This document shows, one piece after another, positions 30,417 to 41,200 of a stretch of 57,707 bases of DNA (within the stretch, counting starts at the first letter, position 1; each line of letters begins with the position of its first letter). The notes below the pieces were generated by a model. It saw only the letters and a list, made by a program, of their open reading frames with translations. It did not search any database and was not told the DNA's origin. The position numbers and the translations under genes were made by a program. The stretch is from a virus. The stretch lies in IMG/VR virus record IMGVR_UViG_3300025276_000004, positions 1-57,707 of that record; one strand, given 5' to 3'.

Positions 30417-33400
30417 AGTGTCCGAAATACTGCATTGCGATAACCTGACCATTAGGTAGCGTGTAACCAAACTTCTTCAAGTCTTTCTTAAGCTGAATCT
30501 TGTTGGCGTTGGTTTGCTTAATCATCCTATTAAGTCTTGTGTTTAAACTGCCACCGTATTCTGGATCAGCTGAACCAAAGTAATAATCCATCTCACGAAC
30601 GAACATCCTAAGCTGCCTCACATTAGGTTTTGCAGGTGGGTTATGAACATTATACCCAACAACTTGCATCTTCAATCTAAGATCATTAGAAACGTCACTG
30701 GTGCTTACGCTATCACTGTTCATAAACTTACCGATACGAGATACTATATTAGCCATCTGTTTCTTACCAGTTTTTTTATTAACAGATACCTTTAGCATGT
30801 GTTGCATATACACAGCCTCATTAGCTGTAACCTCTGCGCTGTCATCTAATTTCGACATCTTCTCGTTGAACCTTTTAGTAGCAGCTTCTAAAGATATCTT
30901 AGCTTGCTCTAGATAGCTCCAATTGAGTGTAGCTTTCTCCCAGTTCTTGTTGACTTCCTCTAACATAACATCATAACCATTAGCATCCATCTTGAATGCG
31001 TCATAGATTGTATGCATATAAGGGAGTCCACCAGAAGCAGCTGTTAATCTTTTAAAAGACTCACCACTAGCCGTCATCATGACCACCGCCGCATCAATAG
31101 CTTGGATAGGGGCAACCGCAGAGCCACCATACGCAAGCTCTCCGGGAATCTGTTTACCATCTTGGTTTTTTGGTGCAGCCGCAGTAGCTTCTTTATTGTA
31201 AGATGCAACTGTAACTTTTTCAAACTCACCTTCTGATAAACTCTGAGGGCTTAACTTGTAAGTGGACATGTCAGCATTGTCATATCCTGTAGAAGCTTCT
31301 CCACCTATATGTATTTGCATACCGCTAGGTCCAGTTATTATAAAAGGCTCATTCATCATTGCGTGTTTAGCAGCGATAGCCCTCATAAGAGATCTGGCTT
31401 CTATCGGTTCATCACCTAATACTTCTTTAATAGATTTAGCATACCTTGAGTTTAAGGCACCAGCCAGTTCAGGTAATCCACTGTCAGTATCAGATTGTTT
31501 GTAAGCTTCTGCCGCATTCGCTAAATCTAATTCAAACTGAGTTGGACCTACCAACCCTGCTTCCTTATTCTGTCGAATATTCGTCTGCCTAATTACCTCA
31601 ATAACTTCTTGGATATATTTACCAAAGCTTTCAATCTCTTTACCATACCCAAATGTCATGATAGTATACTTGGCTAAGTCACGATTAGCAAAAACTTCCA
31701 TAGCTATATTGTCCATAGACGATATCTTTTCTGGAGCTAAACTCCATCCCTCCGTAAAGATACTCTCAGAGGCAAGACCTATAAGCCTGTCCCTCATGTC
31801 ACCATTGTCTAAATTAGATATCCCTTGTGATCTCATGACACCTGTTAAGAATGCTGTATCAGACTTGCCCAATAGCATAGCATTACTTGCAGGTCCATTG
31901 GTCTTACCATCTATGTAAGCGTTCAAGTAAGTTGTAAAGCCTGTGTTAGTCACACCATTTTTAAAATCCATATACTTTTTGAATTCCATAAGAGCATCTA
32001 TATAAATAGTAGCATCATCACCATTCTTTGTGATCAACTTAATAAGACGCTGGTCTGATTCAGACTCTGGATTAAGATTAAACCCATTGACTTTTGGAAA
32101 CGCAGGGTTGTCTAAAGGTACACCATTAGTTATTGCTTCTATAATATTATCATAGTCAGTGTCTGATATTGCCATCAACGATGTCAACCTAGCACCATAC
32201 CCATATAACTCATTTGATTTTTGAGTTAATAAAAAGTCCCTTTGATCTGGTAGGTAGGTATCACCAGCTTGATTTAAAACTGTAGCAGTCTTACCTTTAA
32301 TCTCCGCTTGTGTTGAGCCAGCTACAAATGTCTGAGGGATTAAAAGCATTGCGAACATTTGACGTAGGTTTCTTTCTTGCCGACTACCAATCTTTATATT
32401 AACTGGATTAACACCCCTTGTCGCAAACCTAACTTGCTTGGAAGTTGTAGGATTGAAATGTGACTGTTGTGGTGTAAGTCTTCCTTGATAACCTTGTATG
32501 TTCCAAGACAAATAGTTTGCACTAGCATGGTCTTGAGCTAAAGCTCTGACCTCATTAGCTAACTTGTTACGCTTCATGTTCATGTTACCTTCAGGATCAT
32601 ACACTCTTTCCTTAAGCTTTAACCTTGCGTCAGCTTGGAACCTACGATCTTGCATGGATTTAGACGCTGCAAACTTATCCAACGCAGTTGAACCAACACC
32701 ACTGATCTCAGCCTCCCAAGCTTGTGTATCATTACTTGCTAAAATATTTAGAGAAGTTGCCATAAGTATTTTCATTCTCTGCTTGTCAACTACTTGAGCA
32801 ATACTGGAAAGATTTTTTATAGCCTCTTGCATCATGAAGCCCATCTTCTGACCTGACTTACCACCAGATATGTATCTAGCTACGTTACGTCCTACGTCAG
32901 TCTTACTGATATCATTCTCGTTCTTAGCTTTCAAAGGTCTGACCAGCTGCCTAGGAAAAAACTTCTTCCTTTCTAATGAACCCAACTCCATAACAGCTTC
33001 CCCTTGAGGGGTCAGTGCGTATACAGTTTGCCTATCTTCTCCTGTAAACTTTCTAACTAACTCAGGGTTAGCCTCAGCCCACAGGTGTTTGAACGCTGCA
33101 CCTAATGTCTCTGCTTCCCTAGTCTCTATCCTCCTAGCCTCTTGATACAGAGGGTCTCCTTCTGGAACCCCTTGAGCTTTAAGTGTAGCGTTCTTCGCAC
33201 GGATGTATTCAAGATGTATCTCTTGACCTATCATGTTATTGCCAGTTGTTTGCGTAACCTTAGAGAGTGCCGCAATAGGCGCTCCCTTTTCTAGTAACGA
33301 CTCCTGACCCATAGCTTCTTCAAGGGCATCCTTAGTCTGTTGTGACTCATTACCTAAGATATTGAACATAGCGTTCTCAACTACAAGTGATGCAACCTCA

Positions 33401-34116
33401 GTATACATGGGGTTAGGTATCTTAAATCCAGAAGGGTTAGTAGTAATGGAGTCATTACCTGCCCGACTAATAGCTGAAAGTAAATCACCTTCAGAGTATT
33501 TAGATATCTCAGTAGATAACTCAGGGCCTACCACACCAGCCTTAACTGCTGTGTAAGCTGATGTACCATGCCCACTAAGACCTATACCTAAGATACCTTG
33601 TTCAACTAAAGATGTCATTTTGTCAGCACGTTTCTGAATGCCACCATCTGTGTATGTCTCAGAATTAGCAGGGACTCTCCTAAATATCTTAGGCTGTAGG
33701 ACAACCAGTCCATCTTCATCCCGCTGAACTTCTTTCCTGTCGTACTCATCCCTTGTCGCACTCTTAACGTAGTCGAGAGGTCTGTTAAAAACATCCCTAA
33801 CTTCAAACCTAGGGTCAGAAGCAGGTCCTGTCACTATCTCTGTATCTAACGCATCGACTGCTATATCTTGACCAAGCGCATCAGCTGCTTCCTCTGGAGA
33901 AAAATTTGTAATAGCCTCACTGAGGGACTGTTGAGGGGTAGGTTGAGAGGTAGGTTGAGATTGCTCTACCATATCATCAGCAACTTTCTGAGAGAAATTA
34001 AAAGAGCCTTGAGAGTTACCCCCCTCAAGACCCTCAAGACTACTCTCTATCATACCTCTCTCTTTTAACTTCTCTACTGGAGTTAGTATTTTTGAAATAC
34101 TGGGTATAGCCATCAA
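30415..34116 (-). CDS. Putative virion RNA polymerase (N4 vRNAP-like)
   Basis: 1233 aa. Three ordered motifs of the T7/N4 single-subunit RNA polymerase family are visible: motif A YIDGKTNGP (D736); motif B NRDLAKYTIMTFGYGKE (R812, K816, Y824; exact RxxxKxxxMTxxYG); AVAPIQAIDAAVV near 1010 in the place of T7 APNFVHSQDGSHL; motif C TIYDAF (D1039, with Tyr where T7 has His). The N-terminal 500 residues are helical without known domain. The gene is in the ejection-protein cluster, overlapping the next by 4 bases, so the enzyme is probably packaged and injected. N4 vRNAP is about 3500 aa; this is near the size of its catalytic core. Confidence 0.8.
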   Translation of the reverse strand: MMAIPSISKILTPVEKLKERGMIESSLEGLEGGNSQGSFNFSQKVADDMVEQSQPTSQPTPQQSLSEAITNFSPEEAADALGQDIAVDALDTEIVTGPASDPRFEVRDVFNRPLDYVKSATRDEYDRKEVQRDEDGLVVLQPKIFRRVPANSETYTDGGIQKRADKMTSLVEQGILGIGLSGHGTSAYTAVKAGVVGPELSTEISKYSEGDLLSAISRAGNDSITTNPSGFKIPNPMYTEVASLVVENAMFNILGNESQQTKDALEEAMGQESLLEKGAPIAALSKVTQTTGNNMIGQEIHLEYIRAKNATLKAQGVPEGDPLYQEARRIETREAETLGAAFKHLWAEANPELVRKFTGEDRQTVYALTPQGEAVMELGSLERKKFFPRQLVRPLKAKNENDISKTDVGRNVARYISGGKSGQKMGFMMQEAIKNLSSIAQVVDKQRMKILMATSLNILASNDTQAWEAEISGVGSTALDKFAASKSMQDRRFQADARLKLKERVYDPEGNMNMKRNKLANEVRALAQDHASANYLSWNIQGYQGRLTPQQSHFNPTTSKQVRFATRGVNPVNIKIGSRQERNLRQMFAMLLIPQTFVAGSTQAEIKGKTATVLNQAGDTYLPDQRDFLLTQKSNELYGYGARLTSLMAISDTDYDNIIEAITNGVPLDNPAFPKVNGFNLNPESESDQRLIKLITKNGDDATIYIDALMEFKKYMDFKNGVTNTGFTTYLNAYIDGKTNGPASNAMLLGKSDTAFLTGVMRSQGISNLDNGDMRDRLIGLASESIFTEGWSLAPEKISSMDNIAMEVFANRDLAKYTIMTFGYGKEIESFGKYIQEVIEVIRQTNIRQNKEAGLVGPTQFELDLANAAEAYKQSDTDSGLPELAGALNSRYAKSIKEVLGDEPIEARSLMRAIAAKHAMMNEPFIITGPSGMQIHIGGEASTGYDNADMSTYKLSPQSLSEGEFEKVTVASYNKEATAAAPKNQDGKQIPGELAYGGSAVAPIQAIDAAVVMMTASGESFKRLTAASGGLPYMHTIYDAFKMDANGYDVMLEEVNKNWEKATLNWSYLEQAKISLEAATKRFNEKMSKLDDSAEVTANEAVYMQHMLKVSVNKKTGKKQMANIVSRIGKFMNSDSVSTSDVSNDLRLKMQVVGYNVHNPPAKPNVRQLRMFVREMDYYFGSADPEYGGSLNTRLNRMIKQTNANKIQLKKDLKKFGYTLPNGQVIAMQYFGH

Positions 34117-37100
34117 TCGTTCTCCTTATAATTCCAGCCACCACCAGTTAAGAAACTGGCTGCTCGTTTGTTATTGTCAGTCAACGGCCCAATTAAAGGT
34201 GCTGATTTCAAGCCTTGGTAGACAGCTCTTTCCACATCTCCACCAGCAAGATTCATTCCAGCATCGGCAAGCCTTCCAACGTACCCTAAACTAGGACTCT
34301 CTCCAGTTGCTTGATTGTATATCCAATCTCCAATACCATTAGACCTTTGACCATAAATGGGGGCAACCATGTCAATAAGTCTTTCACCTGTACCAGCTAA
34401 TCCTGATGCAAAAACACCACGCCTAACGTACTCTGGGGTATCCAAGTATGGGTTACCTAACGTACCTTGATCGTCATCATCATCGTCAAACTTTATTAAG
34501 TCCTTCATAGCCTGAGAGAAAAACCCTAGAGCTATCATAGTAGACATGAGTACAAATGTATTGTACTTCATTTGAGGTGTACCACGTTTAAGATAATCAT
34601 TCCACATACGAGGCAATTGATTTGCTGTGAATGTAGATATGAAACCTTGGAACTGTGTGAACAAAGCATACCTAGGATCTTGGTACAACAGTGGTCTATT
34701 AGCAGCTCCGGGAATTGGGATAGCTTGGTTAATAAAATTAAATGTAGCTTCCTTAATTGTTTGTTCCCAAAGTGCCTTCTCTTCAGGTGTTAAACTGTTA
34801 ACTCCACCTTTAGCGTTCTCAACTTTGTATTGAATGGCAACGAACTGTTCTACTGGGACACCTAAAGATCTTAATTTCTGTTCAGCCTCTTGAGCTTCAC
34901 GAGTAAACTTATTATTCTTTTTGTTACCACCATTAGATTCCCTTTCTATAACTATTCCAGTCTCAGGATCAAACAGTGTACTCTCAGCGTACTCCGTATC
35001 TCCAAGGATCTTAGCGTTTATCTGTATGAAATCGTAGGCCATTGCCCCACGAACCGCACGAGTGAAGTCTGTCCATGCTGTTAAACCAGTAACCCTAAAG
35101 AACGCTTCCATAGCTGTTCGTCTATTGTCATTGACCTCACTAACACCTGCAACAGTTGCGGCACCTACGTCCCATTGGTAGTAGCCAAGCTCAACCATCA
35201 TCCTTTCACCTTCAGTCCCAGGATTCCTTTGCATAAGAACATCTTCAATGTCAGCTTCAACTTTTTCTAGTTGAGGTATAAACTTCTCAACAAACTCCCT
35301 AGTTATAGACTTAATGCTTCCATTCTTACCAAAAATCTGTTCATTACTAAGTGCGCCTTGCGTCATAGCCAACTCAGGTAGAGATGAAAATGTAGCAAGA
35401 GGTAATGCAGATAAAGTCATCCAGAACATAGCACTCTTTTGAAACCTCATAAGTTTCTTTCCAGCGTCTGTCTTAGGTCTATTGTAGTTACCTGATACTG
35501 CTTCTAGAATATCTCTAGTTTTAAAAGCAACCTTCGCAACCAACTCCCTAGACACGCCTTCTTCTAACATGTTGTTTAATATTTCAGAGAAGACTTCCCC
35601 ATCCTTACCTACATACTGCATCTGAGTAGTGTATCGTGCAGCAGACTTAGCTGCGTTAGCTACATTAGCAAAGATATCTCTGTTATAGAAGTCCTTGAAA
35701 GCATCTTTCTCTGAAAGGTTCATAGTTCTTTTCTGATGAGAAGACGGGTTCAAAGATCCGACATTAGATTGCATAGCTTCACCAAGGCTAGTGACTGTAG
35801 GGTTATCTATAATGTTGTCAACTATTCTCTTAGCTTCTGCAGAGTCTATGTTACTAAACTCTGACATAAGGGCTTGCCTAAATCCTTCTTGATTAGCTTG
35901 AACAGCTCCTTTATCTAGCGACTTAAATTTGTGCAGATAGTTAGTAACATTCCCCATCTCAGAGCCAGCATTAATCTGATCATCTCTCATCTTGTTGCCA
36001 AGCTTTATTAACTCATTACCAATAAGGACTATCTCAGCTCTTTGTGCAGTACCTTCAGGTATCAAATCACTATTAAACTCACCTGTCTTAGAGTCTGTTG
36101 CCTCATTAAGAACACTGTAAATCCTATCACTTATCTCAGCTTTTTTCCTAGTGCTGTGGATACCAAGGAATGATTTTAAACCAAACCTTTTATAAACCTT
36201 TGAAGGTAAGGGAACCATATTCTTATACTCAGTTACCTTATGATGTTGAGCCGCTTCTAATCCAGCCCCACCATGAAGCGGAGTTAATAGTCCACCTAAT
36301 ATAGAAGCACCTGCTCTAGCAGATGCAGATATCTTAACAGCTTCTTTCCATGCATTTGTAACACCCCCTTGCCAAAGACCTGAGATGTTCATTAATTTAT
36401 TTGTTCCAATCTCTGAGAAAGGCTTACTGGATTCATTGGCTACATGTTCTTCTGCAAGATCATTGATAGTTATAGGTCCATCATTAGGCACTTGCATACC
36501 ACTACCTACAAGCATAGAGTCATACGCTCTCTTACTAAGTGAATTATTTTCACGTTTCCTGTTGGCTATCTTGTCTCTCAAACCTGACAGAACTTGAGGA
36601 ATACTCCTTACAGTACCATACTTCTGTATCTCGTCTTGTTTATATTGCTCTGTCTCTGTATCACTAATAGGATCTCCGAACCTAGCTGCAGCGTCCATCC
36701 ATCCAACTTGATTAGTAACACTTCCGGGAATACTAAACGTACCACCTAATGCAGTACCAGCGACAGCTGCGTTAGCTAACCTGTCTTGAAACTCTTCCAT
36801 GTCAAAGACTTTATCTGAGCCTAATACAGCAGCACTGTATCCAATAGCTTCCTGACCTACCTCGGTAAGTCCTTCAGTTACAGAACCAACACCAACACCA
36901 CCCATAATTCTTTTAGATGCTGCTTTAAATGTTAACTGTTTCTTTGCAATGCTTTCAGCTTCTTTTGCAAAAGCACCCACACTTTGATCAGCTGCCTCAC
37001 GAATTATTTGCTTGGCCTCATTGAGAGTTACTTGGTTTAGTAGGGCATATTCTTTTGGAATATCTTCTGCTATAGCTTTTGCTGGGTTCTTTCGGAACCC

Positions 37101-38240
37101 TCCAAGACCCTTGAGTCCAAACCTATCAAGGATAGATTGAGCAATACCAGATCCAATGGCTAGTGCTGCAGATTTATTATCATTGTCACCCTCCATGTCA
37201 TTCCATGTCTGACCTGCGTAAAGGCCCATTGGAAGGGAGAAAGATAATCCCATAGTAGGTGCAGCTGTAAGAGCTGCGGCGGCTGTAGCTGCCATGTAGG
37301 GCAGTGAGAGAGCCATCGTACTTCCTAGGTATTCAAATGCATTAGAAATACTTTCAACATCCTTATAGTCATTAATTATATAACCATAGTCTTGCATCTT
37401 AGCATTCTGTCTTGCTACTCCATCTTCACCCCAAGACTCTAACCCTTCCAAGCCTGTCCTTGCACCTAGGAGATTTGCAATCCCATATGCACTTTCACCT
37501 ACACTCATCCAGCCTTGTTCCCAAGCATCTGAAACAGGATTAAGCGACTTGTTGTTGAGGCTCACACCATAATGCTCTGTGTCTACAGAACGTATAAAGT
37601 ACTTGTCTATTTGAGCTTCAGCTTGTTTACGTGACATGCCTTTACTATCCATGAAGTAATCTATGTAACGCATACGCTCTGCTTCGTTAGACAATGCAGA
37701 CCTCATACCACGTTGCTTAGATCCTTCAGCTCGTTCTGCATTCTCAATATCAAAAGCTGCTTTATCAAATGCAGTGGTGTTATAACTACCTCCATAGAGT
37801 TGGCTATCTCTTTCACCTTCAGCTTGAAGGGCACGAATTCTATCATCCTTAGATGTAAAAGCTGTGTTCTCTACAGCACCGGACTCAAGTAGTCGAGTAG
37901 TAAAGCTGTGACCACTACTGTTCACAAGCTGAACCATCTGACGATTACCTTGACCTTTAGCTAACTGAGGAGACCCATCAGGGTTAAACAGGGGCTTAAC
38001 ATTAGTAAACCCCTGTTCATTTGCAAGCTTAGAGATTATATCAGTAGTCGCTTGACCACCAGCAGTACCTTCAGAGAACCCATTGTTACCTAAATACTTA
38101 GATACCTCTGCGCTGTTATACCCCTCAATCCGATAGTTTGGGCCATCGGGGTTGTTAAGAGTGTCACCATCTATAAATGTATAGTTAGTTCCAGCTAAAG
38201 TATTGGGTTGGTATGACTGAATACTTTCACGTAATCCCAT
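34113..38240 (-). CDS. Giant internal virion (ejection) protein with nuclease-like N-terminus
   Basis: 1375 aa. Residues about 18-120 resemble staphylococcal nuclease: FIDGDT (D24, D26), YRIEGYNSAE with R37 and E45 at the family spacing, and GNRQMVQLVN (R100) in the place of the third catalytic Arg. The rest is ejection-protein-like: helical, with hydrophobic stretches near 310-350 (YMAATAAAALTAAPTMGLSFSLPMG), 455-500 and 985-1010. It probably enters the cell envelope with the DNA, like T7 gp16. Coupled to the polymerase-like gene by ATGA. Confidence 0.75.
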   Translation of the reverse strand: MGLRESIQSYQPNTLAGTNYTFIDGDTLNNPDGPNYRIEGYNSAEVSKYLGNNGFSEGTAGGQATTDIISKLANEQGFTNVKPLFNPDGSPQLAKGQGNRQMVQLVNSSGHSFTTRLLESGAVENTAFTSKDDRIRALQAEGERDSQLYGGSYNTTAFDKAAFDIENAERAEGSKQRGMRSALSNEAERMRYIDYFMDSKGMSRKQAEAQIDKYFIRSVDTEHYGVSLNNKSLNPVSDAWEQGWMSVGESAYGIANLLGARTGLEGLESWGEDGVARQNAKMQDYGYIINDYKDVESISNAFEYLGSTMALSLPYMAATAAAALTAAPTMGLSFSLPMGLYAGQTWNDMEGDNDNKSAALAIGSGIAQSILDRFGLKGLGGFRKNPAKAIAEDIPKEYALLNQVTLNEAKQIIREAADQSVGAFAKEAESIAKKQLTFKAASKRIMGGVGVGSVTEGLTEVGQEAIGYSAAVLGSDKVFDMEEFQDRLANAAVAGTALGGTFSIPGSVTNQVGWMDAAARFGDPISDTETEQYKQDEIQKYGTVRSIPQVLSGLRDKIANRKRENNSLSKRAYDSMLVGSGMQVPNDGPITINDLAEEHVANESSKPFSEIGTNKLMNISGLWQGGVTNAWKEAVKISASARAGASILGGLLTPLHGGAGLEAAQHHKVTEYKNMVPLPSKVYKRFGLKSFLGIHSTRKKAEISDRIYSVLNEATDSKTGEFNSDLIPEGTAQRAEIVLIGNELIKLGNKMRDDQINAGSEMGNVTNYLHKFKSLDKGAVQANQEGFRQALMSEFSNIDSAEAKRIVDNIIDNPTVTSLGEAMQSNVGSLNPSSHQKRTMNLSEKDAFKDFYNRDIFANVANAAKSAARYTTQMQYVGKDGEVFSEILNNMLEEGVSRELVAKVAFKTRDILEAVSGNYNRPKTDAGKKLMRFQKSAMFWMTLSALPLATFSSLPELAMTQGALSNEQIFGKNGSIKSITREFVEKFIPQLEKVEADIEDVLMQRNPGTEGERMMVELGYYQWDVGAATVAGVSEVNDNRRTAMEAFFRVTGLTAWTDFTRAVRGAMAYDFIQINAKILGDTEYAESTLFDPETGIVIERESNGGNKKNNKFTREAQEAEQKLRSLGVPVEQFVAIQYKVENAKGGVNSLTPEEKALWEQTIKEATFNFINQAIPIPGAANRPLLYQDPRYALFTQFQGFISTFTANQLPRMWNDYLKRGTPQMKYNTFVLMSTMIALGFFSQAMKDLIKFDDDDDDQGTLGNPYLDTPEYVRRGVFASGLAGTGERLIDMVAPIYGQRSNGIGDWIYNQATGESPSLGYVGRLADAGMNLAGGDVERAVYQGLKSAPLIGPLTDNNKRAASFLTGGGWNYKEND

Positions 38241-38263
38241 TATAATCTCCTTGAAGTTTGTCT

Positions 38264-41200
38264 TTAGTCAGTTAAGCCTTCTAGTAAGTATAGCATCATA
38301 CCACTTTTACGATCTTTAGGTGGTAAATTCTTAGAACCCCTGTCGTTGTATTCTTTCTGGTCTTCGGGGTCCATGTCTACCCACTCCAAATAAGCATCTT
38401 GCTTCATTAACCAAGTAGAGAACTGGGTGTCATTCATAATCTCTATTCCATTACCTTGACCAACATTCCTTAGAGTGTCAAAGAAACTCCTAACATTAGC
38501 AACAGGTACTGGGGTTGTCTGATCTGCTAACATAAAGGCTGATGCATTCTTAGTCTTAGATTCAATCCATGATCGTTGGAAGTATCCTTCGATAGCACTT
38601 TCATTTATGTTCTTTAGCTTACCATCTTTAGCATCAGTAACCATTTCATTATAAATGTTTGACATGATACCAGTCATTGCTTGCTCTTGAACTCCATTAG
38701 CTAACATGTATGACACAGCCTGATCGGCAAAAGAAGATGGCGTAATCTGCAGGTGAGGGGTACGCTCTGCTTTAGTTTCACCTGTAGTCCTGTTCTTATC
38801 AAGTTCTTGAAACTCAGTTACACGAGTTGCAAATGACTTAACCAACCTAGTATTGTAAGCATCATTTTCTACAGATCCTTGAGCATACCTAGCATCTGTT
38901 GTTGATGTTTGGAAATTAACTGGAGTAACCCCATCAGGCATCATCAATCTAATACTACCAGTTGTAGGGTCTTTCATCTTCATGCCTGTAAATCTTTGAC
39001 CAGTTGCTACATCAAACCTTTCTTCAGTCACTCCTGTATTAACAAGAGAAACTCCCTTAAGGATTAAGTCATTTGGGTTCATAGATTTTTTATAGAGAGC
39101 TAAAGTTTTCTTTGTGTGCTTACCTGCCAATGCTACTTTTTGATAAGTGTTTTCTTTAGCGTCTGATCTAGATATGTATTGTTTACCAGCAAAAGCTAGA
39201 GCTTGATTACCACTAAGACCAGTTGCTCTTGCACCTAAGTACATAACAGCTGCCCTCATTAGCTCCTTCTTATCAAATATGTCCCCAAAGAAATCCTTTA
39301 AAGCACTCTTCGCTTCTGGTATTTCTGAAGAATTTTCAGGTACATCCGGTAAGTCTTTTACCTTAGGGTTAGGTTTATTAGATCCTTCTGCCGCTATTAT
39401 ACCATCAAGTTTTTGATTCATAGTCTGAACCATCTGCTTGTTACCTAGTTTCTTAGCAGCGTTTCTTTCAGCCTCAGTCCTAGGTTCTTCAGCACCTTTA
39501 ACAGTGTCTACTAATGGAGGAGATTCTATTGTTAATCTACTATCTAGTGTAGGTGCATTGATTGGGGCCATATAAGGAGGTGTTAAGTCCTTAGTTATTT
39601 TATTTTGATCTAACAGAGATTGTCCTACAACATTTGATGTCTCAACTAAAGGTTGTATATTAGTTCTAATGTCATCAATTGCCCTTAACATATTGTTACG
39701 CATGTCAATTGGAAGTTCAGGATTATCATTTAAGAATTTTTGAATACCATCAATCTCAGATTGCTTCTGATTTATCTCACTATTAATTGGAGCTAATTGT
39801 AAATCCATAGCTTCAGATTTATTAATATTTTGGTCAACTTTAAATTGATCTATTTCAGATAATATCCTAATGTCTTCTTCGGTTCTAGGTCCACCTCTCT
39901 CATCCATACGCCGCCTCATATTCAACTGTCTCTCAGTTAGTTGATTATCTAGTTGAGTTGAAAAGTAATCAACTGGTAGATCTCTAAAGTCCCTATCACC
40001 ATTAGGTAACTGCGGGTTAATATCAGGTAAATCAGGATCAATATTATTAAGTTTAAACCGCCGAGTATAAACTTCTTGAGCTGTTAGATTTCCGGGGGCA
40101 GTAGGTAGAGAGCTTTGTATATACCTTTCTAACTCTAATTGTGTCATCTGTTCAAATGGACTTGAATAAGAACTCAAATCTGGAGGTGCATTCTGATAGG
40201 GTACTCCACGATCAGACTCATTATAAGAAATTGGTACAGGGTTACGCACCTCTTCATCAATTTTAGAAACTCTCATATCATGATCAGTTAGGGCCTTCCT
40301 TTCATCCTTTTTAAAAGTCGCGCTCTCCATATTGTTCACTAGCTCCTGACGTTTAGCTGGCTCTGAGTACATAGGAGGGGGCAACATACCTTGATCAAAC
40401 TTAGTTAGCTTATCACGAGCATCACGTTTAAACCAAGAGTTGTTAACGTCTTCTTGAAGACTCTGACGGGCCATCTCATCTATACTTTGAGAGGAGTTGT
40501 TTAAAAGCGCTTCGTCATCAACTTCTGGGCTATTCATACCAAGTGCGTTTTTAACCCAATCACCAAAGTTAAGATGTTGAATACTTCCTCCAGAGTTAGC
40601 AGTCGTTAGCGACTCTTCTTTCAAGTCAGTACTATAGTCCTTGCCCTGATAAGAAAATACACCACCACCACCACCATGAGCAGCCCTACCTGCAGAGAAT
40701 GCTTCACCAAAAGATTGCTCTCTTGGTAATGGGGCTGGATTAGGTGCGTCTGGATTAGGTGCGGCTGTATTAGGTGCGGCTCCATAGTTATTTGGGGCCA
40801 TAGGCTGGAAATCTCTTCCATAGTTATTTGGGGCCATAGGCTGGAAATCTCTTCCATAGTTATTTGGGGCCATAGGCTGGAAATCTCTTCCATAGTCCCT
40901 TGGGTTTGGAGGAGCAAGGCTTTGTTCGGGGACAGAAAGGGGGTCATTTGCAAGGGAGCTTGGTAGAAAGGTGGTTTGTATCGGTGATACAGGTCCTCCT
41001 TGATACGGAGAATCTTGTAAAGGGTTCACTATAAGTTCAGCCGATTGATTACTCGGAGGACGTGGATTATTTAAAGAGTTACCTGTGCCAAATGCTTCAA
41101 CACCATATCCTTGTCCGGGCCTTGGTACATCAAAATTAGATTGAACTGGATTTTGAGCTAAGAAAACATTAACCAAGTCTTCAGAACGAACATTAGTTTG

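Noticed and set aside
40782-40889. Three 36-bp direct repeats resembling CRISPR repeat length
   Set aside because: Repeats are contiguous without spacers and encode an in-frame 12-mer.
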